From Acidobacteriaceae bacterium (GTDB lineage: Bacteria; Acidobacteriota; Terriglobia; Terriglobales; Acidobacteriaceae), in contig JASHRF010000014.1 of the NCBI GenBank assembly GCA_030037545.1, positions 1 through 64,000 on the forward strand: a DNA stretch of 64,000 nucleotides, given 5' to 3'. The position numbers and the translations under genes are program-made. Below the pieces are notes generated by a model. It worked only from the letters and a program-made list of their open reading frames with translations, was not told the origin of the DNA and did no database searches. Below are positions 1 to 7,743 of the stretch, piece after piece; the first letter of the stretch is position 1, and every line of letters starts with the position of its first letter.

Positions 1-147
1 GTTGTTTTGAGGGACGCCGTTTTCGATGGCCTTGGCGTAAGCTGCGGACCATGCGGATGTGCACTGGTCGACGGCGCTGCAGCGGCCGGCCGGATCGGTT
101 TCCGGCGCGGCAGGAGTTTCGGTGGATCGGGATGCAGTCAGGTCCAT
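1..147 (-). CDS. N-terminal part of an unknown small or truncated-by-window protein
   Basis: A leftward reading frame starts at ATG 147 and runs off the window edge after 49 codons without a stop. The start is preceded by a GAGGT Shine-Dalgarno-like sequence at good distance, which is the main reason for calling it. The visible peptide begins MDLTASRSTETP, is rich in Ala, Thr and Pro, and contains two Cys residues (GRCSAVDQC) followed by a Trp/Ala-rich helix-like stretch. It has no signal peptide or membrane segment and I do not recognise the family. It lies downstream of and in the same direction as the ADOP permease, 265 bp away, so co-transcription is possible but not evident. Confidence 0.45.
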   Translation of the reverse strand, partial: MDLTASRSTETPAAPETDPAGRCSAVDQCTSAWSAAYAKAIENGVPQNN

Positions 148-412
148 ATTTCTTACCTCGAAGCCATCATGCGCCGAACGGCGAAATAACCAGCAGATGG
201 AACGGGAAAAATTTTGAAGACGTAAGTTGCTGCGTGGCTGCTGGTTACGGGGATGTTGGGCGGCGAATTTGGGATGCCGGGGCTTGACGGCAGAAGGGAC
301 TTTCAGCAGACTTCTGCTTTCTGCAAACGCCGGCGCGCGACCGGAGAGGCGGATGCGCCTGTCTCGGCTTTGGCCGGTAGAGGGCACGTAGAATCGACAG
401 CAATGCAGACGG

Positions 413-2884
413 CTAGTCGGTCCTTAGCGCGGTCATCGGCTCAACGCGAGAGCTTCGCCAAGCAGGAATGAGAGCTGAGATCGTGGTCACGGCTCCGAGG
501 ATTGAAATAGTCATCAGAAGCGTCTCCACATCGAGTGCGTGAACGCCGAAAAGCATCCCCGCGAGTAGCCGCCCCACCATCACCGAAGCAAGCACACCGG
601 CAACTGCGCCAATTAGAGTCAGCCGGATCCCCTCTGAGACCACCAGTCCCACAATGCTGTTCCGCGTGGCGCCAAGTGCCATCCGTATCCCCACCTCACG
701 AATCCGCCTCGCCGCGAGAAACGAAATCAGCCCGTAAGTTCCGAACGCCGAAAGTACCAGCGCAGCGCCGCCGAAGAATGCCAGCACAAGAAATAAAAAC
801 CTGCGCACAGCGATTGTGTCGCCGATCAGCCCCTGCATCGACTGCACAAAAAATACGCCCTGGCCCGCATCCACGCTCGCTACGGCGTCCTTGATCAATC
901 GCGCTACCTCTCGCGTCGAATCCGGACTCTTCACCACTACAAAATTGACGTATCCTGTCGATTGATCGGCGGGAATGAACACTCCCGGCCGCGCAGCCAT
1001 ATCAAGCGAGATGTTGCGCATCGGGGCCAAAACTCCGACCACGCGCCGCCACACCGGCTTCGCTGGATCGTCGACATTGATCATCTGCCCAATTGGGTCC
1101 TCGCCGGGCCACAATGCCCACACCAGGTTTTCGTCGACCACCACTACCTTCGGACCTTCGCGCGTGTCGGTCTTCGCGATCAATCGCCCGCGGATCAGCC
1201 GCACTCCCATCGCTTCCAGGTATCCCGGAGAGACGTCATTGGAATCCGCATCGATCCCCGCATTACCGCCGTTGAACATGCCGTCAGACTGCGCCTTCAC
1301 GTCGTCGTATTGCCCCACAAGCGGGAATCCCGTCGACACACCGGCACTATCGATCCGTGGCGCGCTCCTCAGCTTGTCGAGCACTTTGCTGAAGAACACT
1401 TGACGTTTCTCGAACTGCCCGTATTGAGAAGCAGGAAGCACTGTCACGGCGTAGAACACACGCCCGGCGCGGTAGCCGGTGTTCGTCGACAGAAGATTTA
1501 CCAGCGTGCGCAGCATCAATCCGGCCACGCAGAGCAGCACCACCGAAACCGCAACCTGCCCCGCTACCAGGGAACCGCGCAGCTTGGTGCGCGGGCGGCC
1601 CAGGCTTGTGCGCGAAGCCTCAGACAAAATATCTCTTGGCGAGCGCCCCAGAACCTGCAGCGCATTCAATCCGCCGATCAGCATACCGCAGGCGATCGCC
1701 AGCAGCGCAGCAAACAGCACGGCGCCGAAATCGATGCTGGTATTCGCGAGGCGCGGCACATCAATCGGCGCGAGGCGCAGCAGCAGTTTCAGGCTTGCCA
1801 CCGCAACTGGCATACCCAGGAGACATCCGCAAAAGCACAACAGAACGCCCTCGAACATCGGGATTCGCGCCACTTGCCAGCCGCTGCCGCCCAATGCCAT
1901 GCGGATCGCGAGCTCGCCGCTTCGCGCCGCTCCTTGCGCCAGCAACAGGCCGGCAACATTCGCGCAGGCCAGCAGAAGAATCAAGCCTGTAGCAGCCAGC
2001 AGCGCAAGCAACGGTCCGTTCATTCCCCTCACCGTCTGCTGGCGCAACGAAAATATCCGAGCGCTCTCGTTGCGATTCGTCTTCGGATATTCGCGCTCCA
2101 GCAAGCGGCACGCATTTTCGAGCTCCGCCTGGGCCTGGCCCAGCGTGGCGCCGGGCTTCAGCTTCGCAATTACGCCGGCATCCGGCGTGCCATGCTGTTC
2201 CCTGGCAAGATCGACGGCCAGCGGCATCCAGTGTTGCATCTGGTCCGTTGGCAATCGCGCGGCGGTCCCCAACTTCAGCGGGAAGTTGAAGCCCGGGGGC
2301 ATGACCCCGACCACTTCGTAGCTCGCGTTATCCAAATGAATCGTCTTACCGACAATCTGCCGATCGGCTTCGAAGCGCCGTCGCCATAGATCATCGCTGA
2401 GGATGACGACGTGGTCATTTCCCGGCAGATCGTGATCCGCGGAAAACCAATTCCCCAATTCCGGGCGCACTCCCAGCATCGGCCACAAATTGGCTGTCAC
2501 GCGAAGCCCGTATATTGATTCCGCCTGGCCGTTCCCGGTGAGGTTGCGCAGATCGTAGTGATACATCGCCACGTCCTGAAAAGCCGGAACCGTGGTCTTC
2601 CAGTCCAGTGCATCCCTCATCGGAGCGCTCCAGCCGTTCATAGCGCCCGTTTTCGGGAACCAGCTCACAATCTGCACCAGTTCCCCGGGATGGCGAAATG
2701 GCAAGGGGTTGAGCAGCACATTTCGGACAACACTGAAAATGGCAACGCTGACGCCGAAACCCGCAGCGAGCACTATAACAACAGTTGCCGCGAAGGCGGG
2801 CGCTCCGCGGATCCGGCGCCATGCCTGTCGCAGATCGCCTCGAATAGATTCCGTTGATATTGGACGAGGAGCCTTGTATAACAT
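413..2884 (-). CDS. ADOP-family ABC transporter permease (MacB/FtsX type)
   Basis: An 823-residue membrane protein of the acidobacterial duplicated orphan permease family. A first helix (about residues 30-55, ending AIFSVVRNVLL) is followed by a MacB-like periplasmic core (about 60-270), then an FtsX-type three-helix domain (about 285-410). The block is then repeated: helix near 425-450, second periplasmic core, and a C-terminal FtsX domain ending PAWRSSRVEPMTALRTD. The repeated motif IRMALGG/IRMALGA is present in both halves, which shows the internal duplication. Family members resemble MacB but usually lack a neighbouring ATPase, and none is seen here. The PadR regulator or N-terminal prefix domain that often accompanies ADOPs is absent. 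The substrate cannot be inferred. ATG at 2884 has GGAG about 13 nt upstream, slightly far. Confidence 0.93.
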   Translation of the reverse strand: MLYKAPRPISTESIRGDLRQAWRRIRGAPAFAATVVIVLAAGFGVSVAIFSVVRNVLLNPLPFRHPGELVQIVSWFPKTGAMNGWSAPMRDALDWKTTVPAFQDVAMYHYDLRNLTGNGQAESIYGLRVTANLWPMLGVRPELGNWFSADHDLPGNDHVVILSDDLWRRRFEADRQIVGKTIHLDNASYEVVGVMPPGFNFPLKLGTAARLPTDQMQHWMPLAVDLAREQHGTPDAGVIAKLKPGATLGQAQAELENACRLLEREYPKTNRNESARIFSLRQQTVRGMNGPLLALLAATGLILLLACANVAGLLLAQGAARSGELAIRMALGGSGWQVARIPMFEGVLLCFCGCLLGMPVAVASLKLLLRLAPIDVPRLANTSIDFGAVLFAALLAIACGMLIGGLNALQVLGRSPRDILSEASRTSLGRPRTKLRGSLVAGQVAVSVVLLCVAGLMLRTLVNLLSTNTGYRAGRVFYAVTVLPASQYGQFEKRQVFFSKVLDKLRSAPRIDSAGVSTGFPLVGQYDDVKAQSDGMFNGGNAGIDADSNDVSPGYLEAMGVRLIRGRLIAKTDTREGPKVVVVDENLVWALWPGEDPIGQMINVDDPAKPVWRRVVGVLAPMRNISLDMAARPGVFIPADQSTGYVNFVVVKSPDSTREVARLIKDAVASVDAGQGVFFVQSMQGLIGDTIAVRRFLFLVLAFFGGAALVLSAFGTYGLISFLAARRIREVGIRMALGATRNSIVGLVVSEGIRLTLIGAVAGVLASVMVGRLLAGMLFGVHALDVETLLMTISILGAVTTISALIPAWRSSRVEPMTALRTD

Positions 2885-2927
2885 CCTGGATTACGCTCCT
2901 ACGCAGGCTGTGTTGTGCGCATGAAGC

Positions 2928-3071
2928 TCAAATAATTGGCGCTGCCGCGGGCGCAGCCGGCGCCTCGGGTTTCGCCTCTTCATTCAACACACGCAGCGTC
3001 TCTTCGTTGCCATTGGACAACTGCACATAAACCTTGTCATTCACCATCCGGACAACCGGGGAAAGACACAT
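2928..3071 (-). CDS. Possible small ORF or gene remnant after recN
   Basis: A 47-codon frame lies immediately after recN and in the same phase: the recN stop TAA (3098-3096) is followed eight codons later by an ATG. An internal ATG at 3047 would give a 39-residue product beginning MVNDKVYVQLSNG. The end is Ala/Pro-rich (EAPAAPAAAPII), like the tail of a longer protein. Codon use looks coding (GNEETLRVLNEEAK), yet there is no good ribosome site. It could be a small real gene, the decayed C-terminus of a lost gene, or chance. I do not recognise the family. Confidence 0.25.
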   Translation of the reverse strand: MCLSPVVRMVNDKVYVQLSNGNEETLRVLNEEAKPEAPAAPAAAPII

Positions 3072-3095
3072 CCATAATACCGGGCTGAAATTAGC

Positions 3096-5087
3096 TTACC
3101 GGCTGGCGGCGATCATCTGCGCGGCGTGCTGGAGGCTGGCGTCGGTTACCTTGGCGCCGCTGAGCATTCTTGCCACTTCATGGGTGCGGGCGCGGTCGTC
3201 CAAGACGCGAATCTGGGTCTTGGTGCGGCCCCGGTCTTCACGCTTTTCCACGGCCAAGTGCTGGTCGGCGAAGGCCGCGATCTGCGGTAAATGCGTGACG
3301 CACAGGACCTGCTGGGCGCGGCCCAGGGCTTTGAGCTTGTGGCCGACGGCTTCGGCGGCGCGGCCGCCGATGCCGATGTCGATTTCGTCGAAGACCAGAG
3401 TGCGCGGCGTGGGTTTTTTCCTGGATTTGGACGAAGTTTCTTCTACTGCAACTTTGAGGGCCAGCATGACGCGGCTCAGCTCGCCGCCGGAGGCGATCTC
3501 GACGAGCGGTTTCAATGGCTCTCCGGGGTTGGTGGCGATGCGATATTCGACCTGGTCCCAGCCGGAAGCGGTCCAGCGGGAGGTTTCGACCGGTCCCTCA
3601 GGGGCTAAAGCCTCACCTTTTTGCTGCGGCGCAATGTACGGGCTAAAGCCCGTACCCCTCACTCCTCCAGCCTTATCGGCACGGCTGAAGTCGTGCCCTT
3701 TCAAGACTTGGCCTTGGCCGGTTCCTTCAGGGGCTAAAGCCCTCGAATCCTGTTGGGGCTTATCGGCACGCGACCCGTTGAAGCGGGTTCCCCGAATGTC
3801 CTCTCTCAAAATTTCGCCTGGGCCCGGGCCTGAAGACCCTGGCTTTGTTCCCGTTTGGTTATCAGGGCTAAAGCCCCGACCCGCTTCCGCTGAAACCTCT
3901 CCTACCGGGCTCACGCCAACTTCGAAGCGGGCCTTCATGGCCAGAGAGTTGATCTGGGCTTGGGCGAGCTTGGCGAGGCGGGCGGCGGCGGAGCGACGCT
4001 CGGCGGTGAGCGCGGTTGCGGCTGCGCAATATTCTTTTGACGCCTGTTCGAGGGAGGCACGCAGAGCCTTCAGGATCTCGTCGCGGTCTTCCACTTCGCT
4101 CAATTTGCGAGCTACATCTTCGCCAAACGCAATGACCTCGGCAACGGTCTTGCCGTACTTGCGCTTGAGGCGATCGAGCAGGGCGAGGCGATCTTCAATG
4201 TCGGCGAGGCGCTCGGGGCTGGCGTTGATGCTTTCGGCGTAGTCACGCAGCGTGGCGCCGATATCCGCCACAATGGCGCGCGCCGACGCTAGCTGCTGGG
4301 CGGATTCGTTGAAGCGCAAGTCGTAGCGGGCCAGCTCCTCCACGTTGCGCAGCGCGCCGCGAAGCGCAGCTTCAGCACTGGCGCCACCTTCGTAAAGCTG
4401 GTCGAAGGCGCTCATGGCGGCGGCGTAGAGTTTCTCCGCATTGGCGAGGACGCGCTTTTCGGTTTCGAGGGCTTCGTCTTCGCCGGGCTCCAAATGCGCG
4501 GCATCGATTTCTTTTGCCTGGTAGCTCCACAGATCGACCATGCGCAGGCGGTCCTGCTCGCCCTGAAGCAGGTCGTCGAGCTTTTGCTGCGCGGCGCGCC
4601 AGTGAGCGTACGCCGCTTCAAGCGCGTCAGTGGAAATGCCGCCGAAGCGATCGAGAAGAATGCGCTGCTGGGCCTGGTCGAAGCTGTTGAGCGTCTCAGT
4701 CTGCGCGTGGACCAGAGCCAGCTCCGGCGCCAGTTCCTTGAGCACGGCGACGGTAGCGGGCTGGTTGTTGACGAAGACGCGTCCCTTGCCGGTGGAAAGA
4801 ATTTCGCGGCGCAGGATGATCTCAGCGCCCTCGGAGTCGATGCCGTTGGCTTCAAGGATGGCTTCTGCACCGGGGGAGGACTCGAAGACACAGGAAACCA
4901 CGGCTTTTTCCGCGCCGTGGCGGACGAGGTCGACCGAAGACTTGCCGCCCATGAGGAGCGCGAGCGCGTCGACGAGGATGGATTTGCCGGCGCCGGTTTC
5001 GCCTGTGAGCAGGTTGAGGCCGGGGCCAAAGGAGGCGATGGCGTGATCGATGACGGTGTAGTTTTCAGCGCGCAGCTCGACGAGCAT
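3096..5087 (-). CDS. recN: DNA repair protein RecN with a ~100-residue repeat-derived insertion
   Basis: An SMC-like ATPase that helps organise broken DNA ends in recombinational repair. Walker A GETGAGKS is at residues 29-36, long coiled-coil arms fill the middle, the ABC signature ASGGELSRVMLALK follows, and Walker B is LVFDEIDIG. ATG 5087 (MLVELRAENY) gives the canonical RecN N-terminus; the open frame extends further upstream without family similarity. The predicted length is 663 residues, whereas RecN is normally about 550-570. The excess lies between the strand FEVGVS (about residue 390) and GWDQVEYRIATNPGE (about 508), where homologues have a short loop. The insert is the in-frame translation of several copies of an intergenic repeat. 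Key motifs on both sides are intact, so the protein may still work. Confidence 0.93.
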   Translation of the reverse strand: MLVELRAENYTVIDHAIASFGPGLNLLTGETGAGKSILVDALALLMGGKSSVDLVRHGAEKAVVSCVFESSPGAEAILEANGIDSEGAEIILRREILSTGKGRVFVNNQPATVAVLKELAPELALVHAQTETLNSFDQAQQRILLDRFGGISTDALEAAYAHWRAAQQKLDDLLQGEQDRLRMVDLWSYQAKEIDAAHLEPGEDEALETEKRVLANAEKLYAAAMSAFDQLYEGGASAEAALRGALRNVEELARYDLRFNESAQQLASARAIVADIGATLRDYAESINASPERLADIEDRLALLDRLKRKYGKTVAEVIAFGEDVARKLSEVEDRDEILKALRASLEQASKEYCAAATALTAERRSAAARLAKLAQAQINSLAMKARFEVGVSPVGEVSAEAGRGFSPDNQTGTKPGSSGPGPGEILREDIRGTRFNGSRADKPQQDSRALAPEGTGQGQVLKGHDFSRADKAGGVRGTGFSPYIAPQQKGEALAPEGPVETSRWTASGWDQVEYRIATNPGEPLKPLVEIASGGELSRVMLALKVAVEETSSKSRKKPTPRTLVFDEIDIGIGGRAAEAVGHKLKALGRAQQVLCVTHLPQIAAFADQHLAVEKREDRGRTKTQIRVLDDRARTHEVARMLSGAKVTDASLQHAAQMIAASR
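3592..3888 (-). repeat. Composite GGCTAAAGCC-type repeat embedded in recN
   Basis: Inside recN are several modules seen elsewhere only between genes: GGGGCTAAAGCCTC near 3601, the palindromic ACGGGCTAAAGCCCGT near 3639-3654, GGCACGGCTGAAGTCGTGCC at 3678-3697, TCAGGGGCTAAAGCCCTC near 3728-3745, a diverged GCGACCCGTTGAAGCGGGTT near 3769-3788, and AGGGCTAAAGCCCCG near 3864-3878. The array adds no stop codon in the recN frame. Translated it gives peptides such as SRALAPEG, HDFSRADKAGG and GTGFSPYI. The intergenic relatives in this window are at 7570, 19703, 22727 and 60561. Confidence 0.85.
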
Positions 5088-5115
5088 AGAAGGTCCGCTG
5101 TGGATCGTGGTGCCT

Positions 5116-5163
5116 CCCCGCCTTAACCGATGGGGCACAAAACGCGTATCGGCAAAGGCGGGG
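5116..5163. other. Strong two-part hairpin between recN and tolQ
   Basis: CCCCGCCTT (5116-5124) pairs with AAGGCGGGG (5155-5163), and inside it CCGAT (5127-5131) pairs with ATCGG (5148-5152), separated by a 2x2 internal loop. It lies 29 nt before the recN start and about 210 bp before tolQ, in the divergent intergenic region. It has no T-run. It may be a repeat unit or a structured recN leader. Confidence 0.4.
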
Positions 5164-5373
5164 CGCCGGTTTCGGGCGGCGCACCGGCTTGGAGCGCGGC
5201 ACCCGACAAAGAAAGAAATCCGAGCGCAGCATAGCATGAACCAAGCTCTTCGCGCTGAAGGAGTTTGCAACTGGCGGCGCGGAAGAGGCATCGAATCGAT
5301 AACTTGGAAGGAAGTTGAGCGTCTGATACCGTAAAGGATGAGGTGAATCCCCATTTTTATTGCAGCGTTTGCA

Positions 5374-6144
5374 TTGTTTTTGCAGGCTGATAGCGGCGCA
5401 ACCCCTACGCCCAGCCAGGGCTTCGGCGCGCTGGCCGAAATGATGAGCATGATCGGCCCCATCGCCATCTTTGTGCTGGCGGTACTGCTCTTTGCCAGTT
5501 TGTATTCCTGGACGGTAATTCTGGGCAAAATCGGCACGTTTCGCAGGGCCACCAGGGAGAGCCGGCGGTTCATCCGGGCGTTTCGCAAGGCGACGCGGCT
5601 GCAGGAGATTGCGTCGCTGGCCAGCGAGTGCCAGGCCAGCCCTCTGGCGCAGGTCTTTGAGGACGTGTACGAGACCTACAAGCGGCAGACGGGCGGTTCT
5701 GGCCCGCCGCGCAATCTGGTTCCGCTGGAGCGCTCGGGGCAGACCGCTGCCAGCGAGGCGGTGACGACCCTGGAGCGGCGCATGACGTGGCTGGCGACCA
5801 TAGCGTCTGCCAGCCCGTTTGTGGGGCTGTTCGGCACGGTGATGGGCGTGGTGGAGTCATTCCACGCCATAGGCGTGTCGGGCGCGGGTTCGCTGAAAGC
5901 CGTGGGGCCGGGCATAGCTGAGGCGCTGATCACCACGGCGGCGGGATTGTTTGTGGCTGTGCCGGCGTTGGTGGCGTACAACCAGTTCACGGCGCGCATT
6001 CGCATCTTTGCCTCGGCCATAGACGATTTCTGCCGCGAGCTGCTGAATTCGCTCGAAGATATTCCGGTACGGGCGTCCGCGCCTGGGCCACCGCGCGTGC
6101 CCAGCGAGCTGGCACGGGAGGCGGAACGTGGCGTTTACAAGTAA
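5374..6144 (+). CDS. tolQ: TolQ/ExbB/MotA-type proton channel subunit
   Basis: Inner-membrane proton-channel subunit that, with TolR, uses the proton motive force to drive the Tol-Pal envelope system. One membrane helix lies near residues 28-50 (IGPIAIFVLAVLLFASLYSW). After a cytoplasmic loop come two helices around 140-165 and 180-205, with the family motif LATIASASPFVGLFGTVMGVV and the GIAEALITTAAGLFVAVPA segment. First gene of a Tol-Pal block; its end overlaps tolR by 17 bp. The start is unclear. TTG 5374 has no ribosome site, whereas AAGGATGAGGTG at 5334-5345 sits just before an in-frame ATT at 5353 that would give a more hydrophobic N-terminus. No ATG or GTG is available upstream in frame. 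ExbB is the alternative name; context favours TolQ. Confidence 0.88.
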   Translation: MFLQADSGATPTPSQGFGALAEMMSMIGPIAIFVLAVLLFASLYSWTVILGKIGTFRRATRESRRFIRAFRKATRLQEIASLASECQASPLAQVFEDVYETYKRQTGGSGPPRNLVPLERSGQTAASEAVTTLERRMTWLATIASASPFVGLFGTVMGVVESFHAIGVSGAGSLKAVGPGIAEALITTAAGLFVAVPALVAYNQFTARIRIFASAIDDFCRELLNSLEDIPVRASAPGPPRVPSELAREAERGVYK

Positions 6145-6565
6145 CAACGGGCAAACGCGAAGCTCGTTGGCGGATATCAACATCACGCCGTTGGTAGACG
6201 TGGTGCTGGTGCTGTTGATCATCTTCATGATCACCGAGCCGGTGCTGCAGTCCGGCATTCAAGTGAACGTGCCCAAGACGCGCACAGTGAGACAGATTAC
6301 AGAGCAGCGCATGGTGGTGACCATTGACCGCGACCAGAATATTTATCTGAACGATCAGCCCATTAACATTCACGATCTTCCCGTGAAGCTGCGCGACGCG
6401 TCCAGCGATCCGGCGCACCAGTCGATTTACCTGCGCAGCGACGAGCGGGTGCCGTTCGGAGCTTTTGCCAGCGTGATGGACGCGGTGAAGCAGTCGGGGA
6501 TCACGAATGTGTCGATTGTGACCCAGCCGCTGGAAACGAAGAACGCGGGGAGTGGCGGGGATTAG
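6128..6565 (+). CDS. tolR: TolR/ExbD biopolymer transport protein
   Basis: A 145-residue single-pass protein that partners TolQ. A short cytoplasmic N-terminus leads to ADINITPLVDVVLVLLIIFMI (about residues 15-35), the ExbD/TolR transmembrane segment with its essential Asp (D24). A periplasmic domain with the usual mixed alpha/beta pattern follows, including IYLRSDERVPFGAFASVMDAVKQ cut short here for length: the key part is the SDERVPFG turn. It overlaps the end of tolQ by 17 bp, suggesting translational coupling. A GGGAG/CTCCC hairpin lies about 15 bp after the stop. Confidence 0.93.
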   Translation: MAFTSNNGQTRSSLADINITPLVDVVLVLLIIFMITEPVLQSGIQVNVPKTRTVRQITEQRMVVTIDRDQNIYLNDQPINIHDLPVKLRDASSDPAHQSIYLRSDERVPFGAFASVMDAVKQSGITNVSIVTQPLETKNAGSGGD

Positions 6566-6571
6566 AACGGG

Positions 6572-6679
6572 CGGGGAGGGTTGTTCTCCCGCTCTTGGCA
6601 CGATAAGGCCGTGCGCAGGATGGAGCATCCAGCTTTCGTGGATTCCCAGGTCTCAGAATCGAGACTGGGGCACCCGGCA
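6572..6679. repeat. Intergenic repeat cluster (CCCAGGTCTC family, copy 1)
   Basis: Between tolR and the tonB-like gene lie a hairpin of GGGAG and CTCCC type (about 6573-6592), a GGCACGATAAGGCCGTGC fragment resembling the right half of the GGCTAAAGCC repeat, and then CCCAGGTCTC (6645-6654) facing GAGACTGGG (6661-6669). The last part matches the copy at 10128-10172, including the flanking TCGTGG and the following GCACCC/TGCCC. Confidence 0.7.
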
Positions 6680-6699
6680 CCGGAAGAGAGCGGCGGAAA

Positions 6700-7494
6700 T
6701 TGAGCAGCATGGAAGGCATTCTCGGCAGCGAGCACCTGGAACAGGAACTGGCGCCGGAACCGCTAAAAGGTCCGGCGGCGGGCTCTATCGTGCTGCACAT
6801 CGTGCTGTTCGGGCTGGTGGGCTACTACGCGTGGATCCTGGGCCTGTTTCATCACGACGTGTGGGGAAATGCGGGCCTTGGCGGCTCGATGCAGGTGAGC
6901 CTGGTGAGCAGCGCGCTTCCCTTGCCTGCCGCAGAGGTCAACAAGAACGTGCTGGCTACGGAAACGCCCAGCGAGGCGCCGGCGCAGATCAGCCCCAAGG
7001 AACAGCACCAGATGGATGAGACGGCGATTCCCATCCTGGGCCGGCACGCCAAGCCGCAGCAAAAGACGACGCCTAAAACACAACTACACCAGCCCCCGCC
7101 GCCGCAGAACAAGGCCGACTACGGCGAGCAGGAGGGATCGATCATGCAGCGGAGCGTGAGTCCGCAGATCGCGTCCAACGGGCCTACGACGGTGGGCGAT
7201 AACGATTTTTCCAGCCGCTTCGGATGGTACGTGGACCAGATCAATCGCAAGATGGCGAACAGTTGGTATAAGCAGGAGGTGGATCCGCGGACGCCGCGCG
7301 GCGCGCGCGTGTACCTGATCTTCACCATCGGCCGCGATGGCAGCCCCAGCGGGGTTCAACTGGATAAATCGAGTGGGAGTCCGACGCTGGACCTTTCGTG
7401 CGAGCGCGGCGTCCAGCGCGTTGACACATTCGGTCCCCTGCCCTCGGCTTATAATCAAAGTACGTTGAAAGTCTCCTATTATTGTGAATATTAA
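6700..7494 (+). CDS. TolA-like energy transducer with TonB C-terminal domain
   Basis: A 264-residue protein with one membrane helix near residues 28-50 (GSIVLHIVLFGLVGYYAWIL), a periplasmic linker rich in Pro, Gln and Lys, and a C-terminal TonB/TolA-like domain (about 175-264) containing RGARVYLIFTIGRDGSPSGV and ending LPSAYNQSTLKVSYYCEY. Its place between tolQR and tolB-pal makes it the TolA functional counterpart that reaches from the inner membrane towards Pal, although by sequence it is a TonB-C protein. TTG 6700 and ATG 6709 are both possible starts; neither has a strong ribosome site. In some acidobacteria such proteins are annotated simply as TonB. Confidence 0.85.
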   Translation: MSSMEGILGSEHLEQELAPEPLKGPAAGSIVLHIVLFGLVGYYAWILGLFHHDVWGNAGLGGSMQVSLVSSALPLPAAEVNKNVLATETPSEAPAQISPKEQHQMDETAIPILGRHAKPQQKTTPKTQLHQPPPPQNKADYGEQEGSIMQRSVSPQIASNGPTTVGDNDFSSRFGWYVDQINRKMANSWYKQEVDPRTPRGARVYLIFTIGRDGSPSGVQLDKSSGSPTLDLSCERGVQRVDTFGPLPSAYNQSTLKVSYYCEY

Positions 7495-7569
7495 GGCCGG
7501 TATCTTCGGATATTCGGCTTTTGGATTACGGCGTTCCTAAAACGCTATGGGAGTTTGCGGGGAATGAAT

Positions 7570-7645
7570 CTTCCCTCAGGGGCCAAGGCCCCGATGATTT
7601 TGTCCTGCGCGATGTATGGGCTGAAGGCCGTACCCTTCAAGGTAC
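7570..7645. repeat. GGCTAAAGCC-family intergenic repeat upstream of tolB
   Basis: Contains CCTCAGGGGCCAAGGCCCC (7574-7592), then TGTCCTGCGCGATGTATGGG and CTGAAGGCCGTACCC. The layout parallels the module at about 3597-3657 inside recN (CTCAGGGGCTAAAGCC, then GCGGCGCAATGTACGGGCTAAAGCCCGTACCC read in shorter pieces). The open frame of tolB extends through it, but that extension is not family-like. Confidence 0.75.
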
Positions 7646-7743
7646 CGAGTGGTTACCTTTCGCCGCGCGCCACGTCATGGAAGAGGGTCTCCCGCGCGCG
7701 CAGACCGAGGTTTCGTTACCCATCAGGAAGGACTGCCGATCGC

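Noticed and set aside
962-2389. Open frame of 475 codons on the + strand opposite the ADOP permease
   Set aside because: Arg/His-rich, no ribosome site, no family similarity; it is the complement of a high-G+C gene with clear domains.
5088-5588. N-terminal extension of recN into the tolQ coding region
   Set aside because: RecN homologues begin at MLVELRAENY; the extension runs antisense to tolQ.
7555-7743. N-terminal extension of tolB
   Set aside because: It translates the intergenic repeat; the signal peptide begins at 7744 with a ribosome site.
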